Source: Thermoanaerobaculales bacterium
GTDB lineage: Bacteria > Acidobacteriota > Thermoanaerobaculia > Thermoanaerobaculales > Sulfomarinibacteraceae
Length of the DNA: 14,253 bases
NCBI GenBank assembly: GCA_029938595.1
Contig: JAOZUP010000052.1
Coordinates: 1-14,253 of the forward strand
Direction: 5' to 3'
In this document: positions 13,329-14,253 of the stretch, piece by piece
How the letters are laid out: each line of letters opens with the position of its first letter
How positions within the stretch are numbered: position 1 is the first letter of the stretch
Translations under genes and position numbers: made by a program
Notes under the pieces: model-generated
Databases searched by the model: none
What the model was told of the DNA's origin: nothing
Seen by the model: the letters and a program-made list of their open reading frames with translations, nothing else

Positions 13329-14253
13329 TTATCTCTCCCGCCGCTGATTCGCGGCGCGCTGGAAAAACTCTGTGGGCGGCCTCGATGAGCTCCACTCGCC
13401 GGTCAGCACTTCGTTGCCGGGGGGGCCGGGGAAGGCGCGGATGGCGAGTCGATGGGCGTCGAGCCACAAGCGCGGCGACGCTTCGTCGGGATCGTGGGAG
13501 CGCACGGTGCCGTACAGGGGATCGCCGAGGATCGGCAGGCCCTCATGGGCGAGCTGGACCCGGATCTGGTGCTTACGGCCGGTGCCCGGGCGAACTCGTG
13601 TGAGGACGAGACCATCGTTGATCGCCACCACCTCGACCTCACAGCGCGCGTTGGCCGACAGCTCCGGCCGCACCACCTGGCGCCAATACTCCTGCGGGCT
13701 GCGGGCAATGTGATGGGCGAGAGTAAAGCGTGGGGGTGGCGGATCCCGCCGCAGCTCGCAGACCGCGGTGTAGATCTTCTCTACCATCGAACGCGGTTGG
13801 AACATGCGCGCGAAGTGCGAGCGTGTTGTCGGGTCGAGGGACAGAAGCACCACACCTGACGTGAGCCGGTCGAGGCGGTGCAGCGGCGCGATACGGTCAT
13901 TGCCCGTGGCCTCGAGGAGGAGGTGAAGGAGACAACCACGCACCCAGCGCCCACCAGGTGTGACCGGGAGGTTGGGCGGCTTGTCCACCACCAGCAGGTG
14001 GCGATCCGACCACACAATCCGAAAATCCTCGCGCACCGGCGGCTCTCGTTCCACCTCACGCCGGTAGTGCACCTCGAGGAGCGGCCGGTAGGGCGTTCCG
14101 GCGTCGATCAATATGCCGGTCGCCCACACCTTGCCGGCGGCGAAGCGCTCCACCCAGGTCGCGCGCGGAATTCTCGGGAAGCGATGGAGAAAGAAGTCGA
14201 AGATCGTCTGCTCGCCCTGCGGCGGCCGCTCGGGCAGCTTGACGGTGGAGGGC
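13329..14253 (-). CDS. RluA-family RNA pseudouridine synthase (N-terminus outside the window)
   Basis: At least 308 residues, open to the right edge, so the true start lies beyond 14253. The catalytic motif HRLDRLTSG (13854-13880) contains the nucleophilic Asp. The supporting family motifs are LLVVDKPPNLPVTPGG, the RPGTGRKHQIRVQLAHEGLPILGDPLYG block and LDAHRL near the C-terminus. Upstream residues (FLHRFPRIPRATWVERFAAGKVWATG) resemble an S4-like RNA-binding front. Known members isomerise uridines in 23S rRNA or tRNA; which site is modified here cannot be told. The GTG at 14153 could serve as a start, but it would cut through the S4-like region, so the longer partial reading is preferred. Confidence 0.92.
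   Translation of the reverse strand, partial: PSTVKLPERPPQGEQTIFDFFLHRFPRIPRATWVERFAAGKVWATGILIDAGTPYRPLLEVHYRREVEREPPVREDFRIVWSDRHLLVVDKPPNLPVTPGGRWVRGCLLHLLLEATGNDRIAPLHRLDRLTSGVVLLSLDPTTRSHFARMFQPRSMVEKIYTAVCELRRDPPPPRFTLAHHIARSPQEYWRQVVRPELSANARCEVEVVAINDGLVLTRVRPGTGRKHQIRVQLAHEGLPILGDPLYGTVRSHDPDEASPRLWLDAHRLAIRAFPGPPGNEVLTGEWSSSRPPTEFFQRAANQRRER

Overview
The window is a GC-rich bacterial chromosome segment with eleven confidently called genes, one degraded gene and a 35-residue ORF that I also call as a gene. It has no rRNA, tRNA, CRISPR array or insertion sequence. The gene mix includes a GT87-type membrane glycosyltransferase, an O-mannosyltransferase-like protein with TPRs, a secreted glycine-rich protein ending in a 'FADGFESGDT..W' tail, and a calcineurin-like phosphatase with an SdrD-B-like front domain. 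It fits a free-living Acidobacteriota-like bacterium, perhaps class Thermoanaerobaculia. That placement rests on family resemblance only, and no marker gene here proves it.

Layout. Positions 141-1592 (+) encode a GT87 family membrane glycosyltransferase that carries a large in-frame palindromic element near its C-terminus. It converges on a broken serine hydrolase (1658-2482, -). Next on the minus strand come a secreted metallophosphoesterase (2522-4183), a YhbY-type RNA-binding protein (4376-4696) and an unusual fusion of a NifX/NifB-type metal-cluster domain with a SlyD-type FKBP prolyl isomerase (4805-5689). Divergent from the fusion is a membrane-anchored M23 peptidase (5823-7235, +). It converges on a hypothetical gene (7278-7616, -), which is preceded by a tiny lysine-rich gene (7694-7801, -). 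A metallo-beta-lactamase-fold hydrolase follows on the plus strand (7994-8959). The rest is minus strand: the glycine-rich secreted protein (9024-10694), the TPR glycosyltransferase-like membrane protein (10741 to about 12696), a GNAT acetyltransferase (12714-13223) and an RluA-family pseudouridine synthase that runs off the right edge (13329-14253).

These look like individually transcribed housekeeping and envelope genes, not one pathway. Most plausible functional links are weak: envelope glycosylation (GT87, TPR protein), cell-wall hydrolysis (M23) and RNA/ribosome maturation (YhbY, RluA).

The most interesting signals are not classical genes. They are (1) a ~184-bp concentric palindrome read in frame through the GT87 gene, resembling in principle the Rickettsia palindromic elements; (2) the metal-cluster domain/SlyD fusion with a Cys/His-rich linker; (3) a dispersed intergenic repeat family built on GGTGCC/GGCACC units, including three copies with identical internal spacing; and (4) a serine hydrolase that seems to have lost its middle through a deletion at a repeated Arg-Asp-Leu site.
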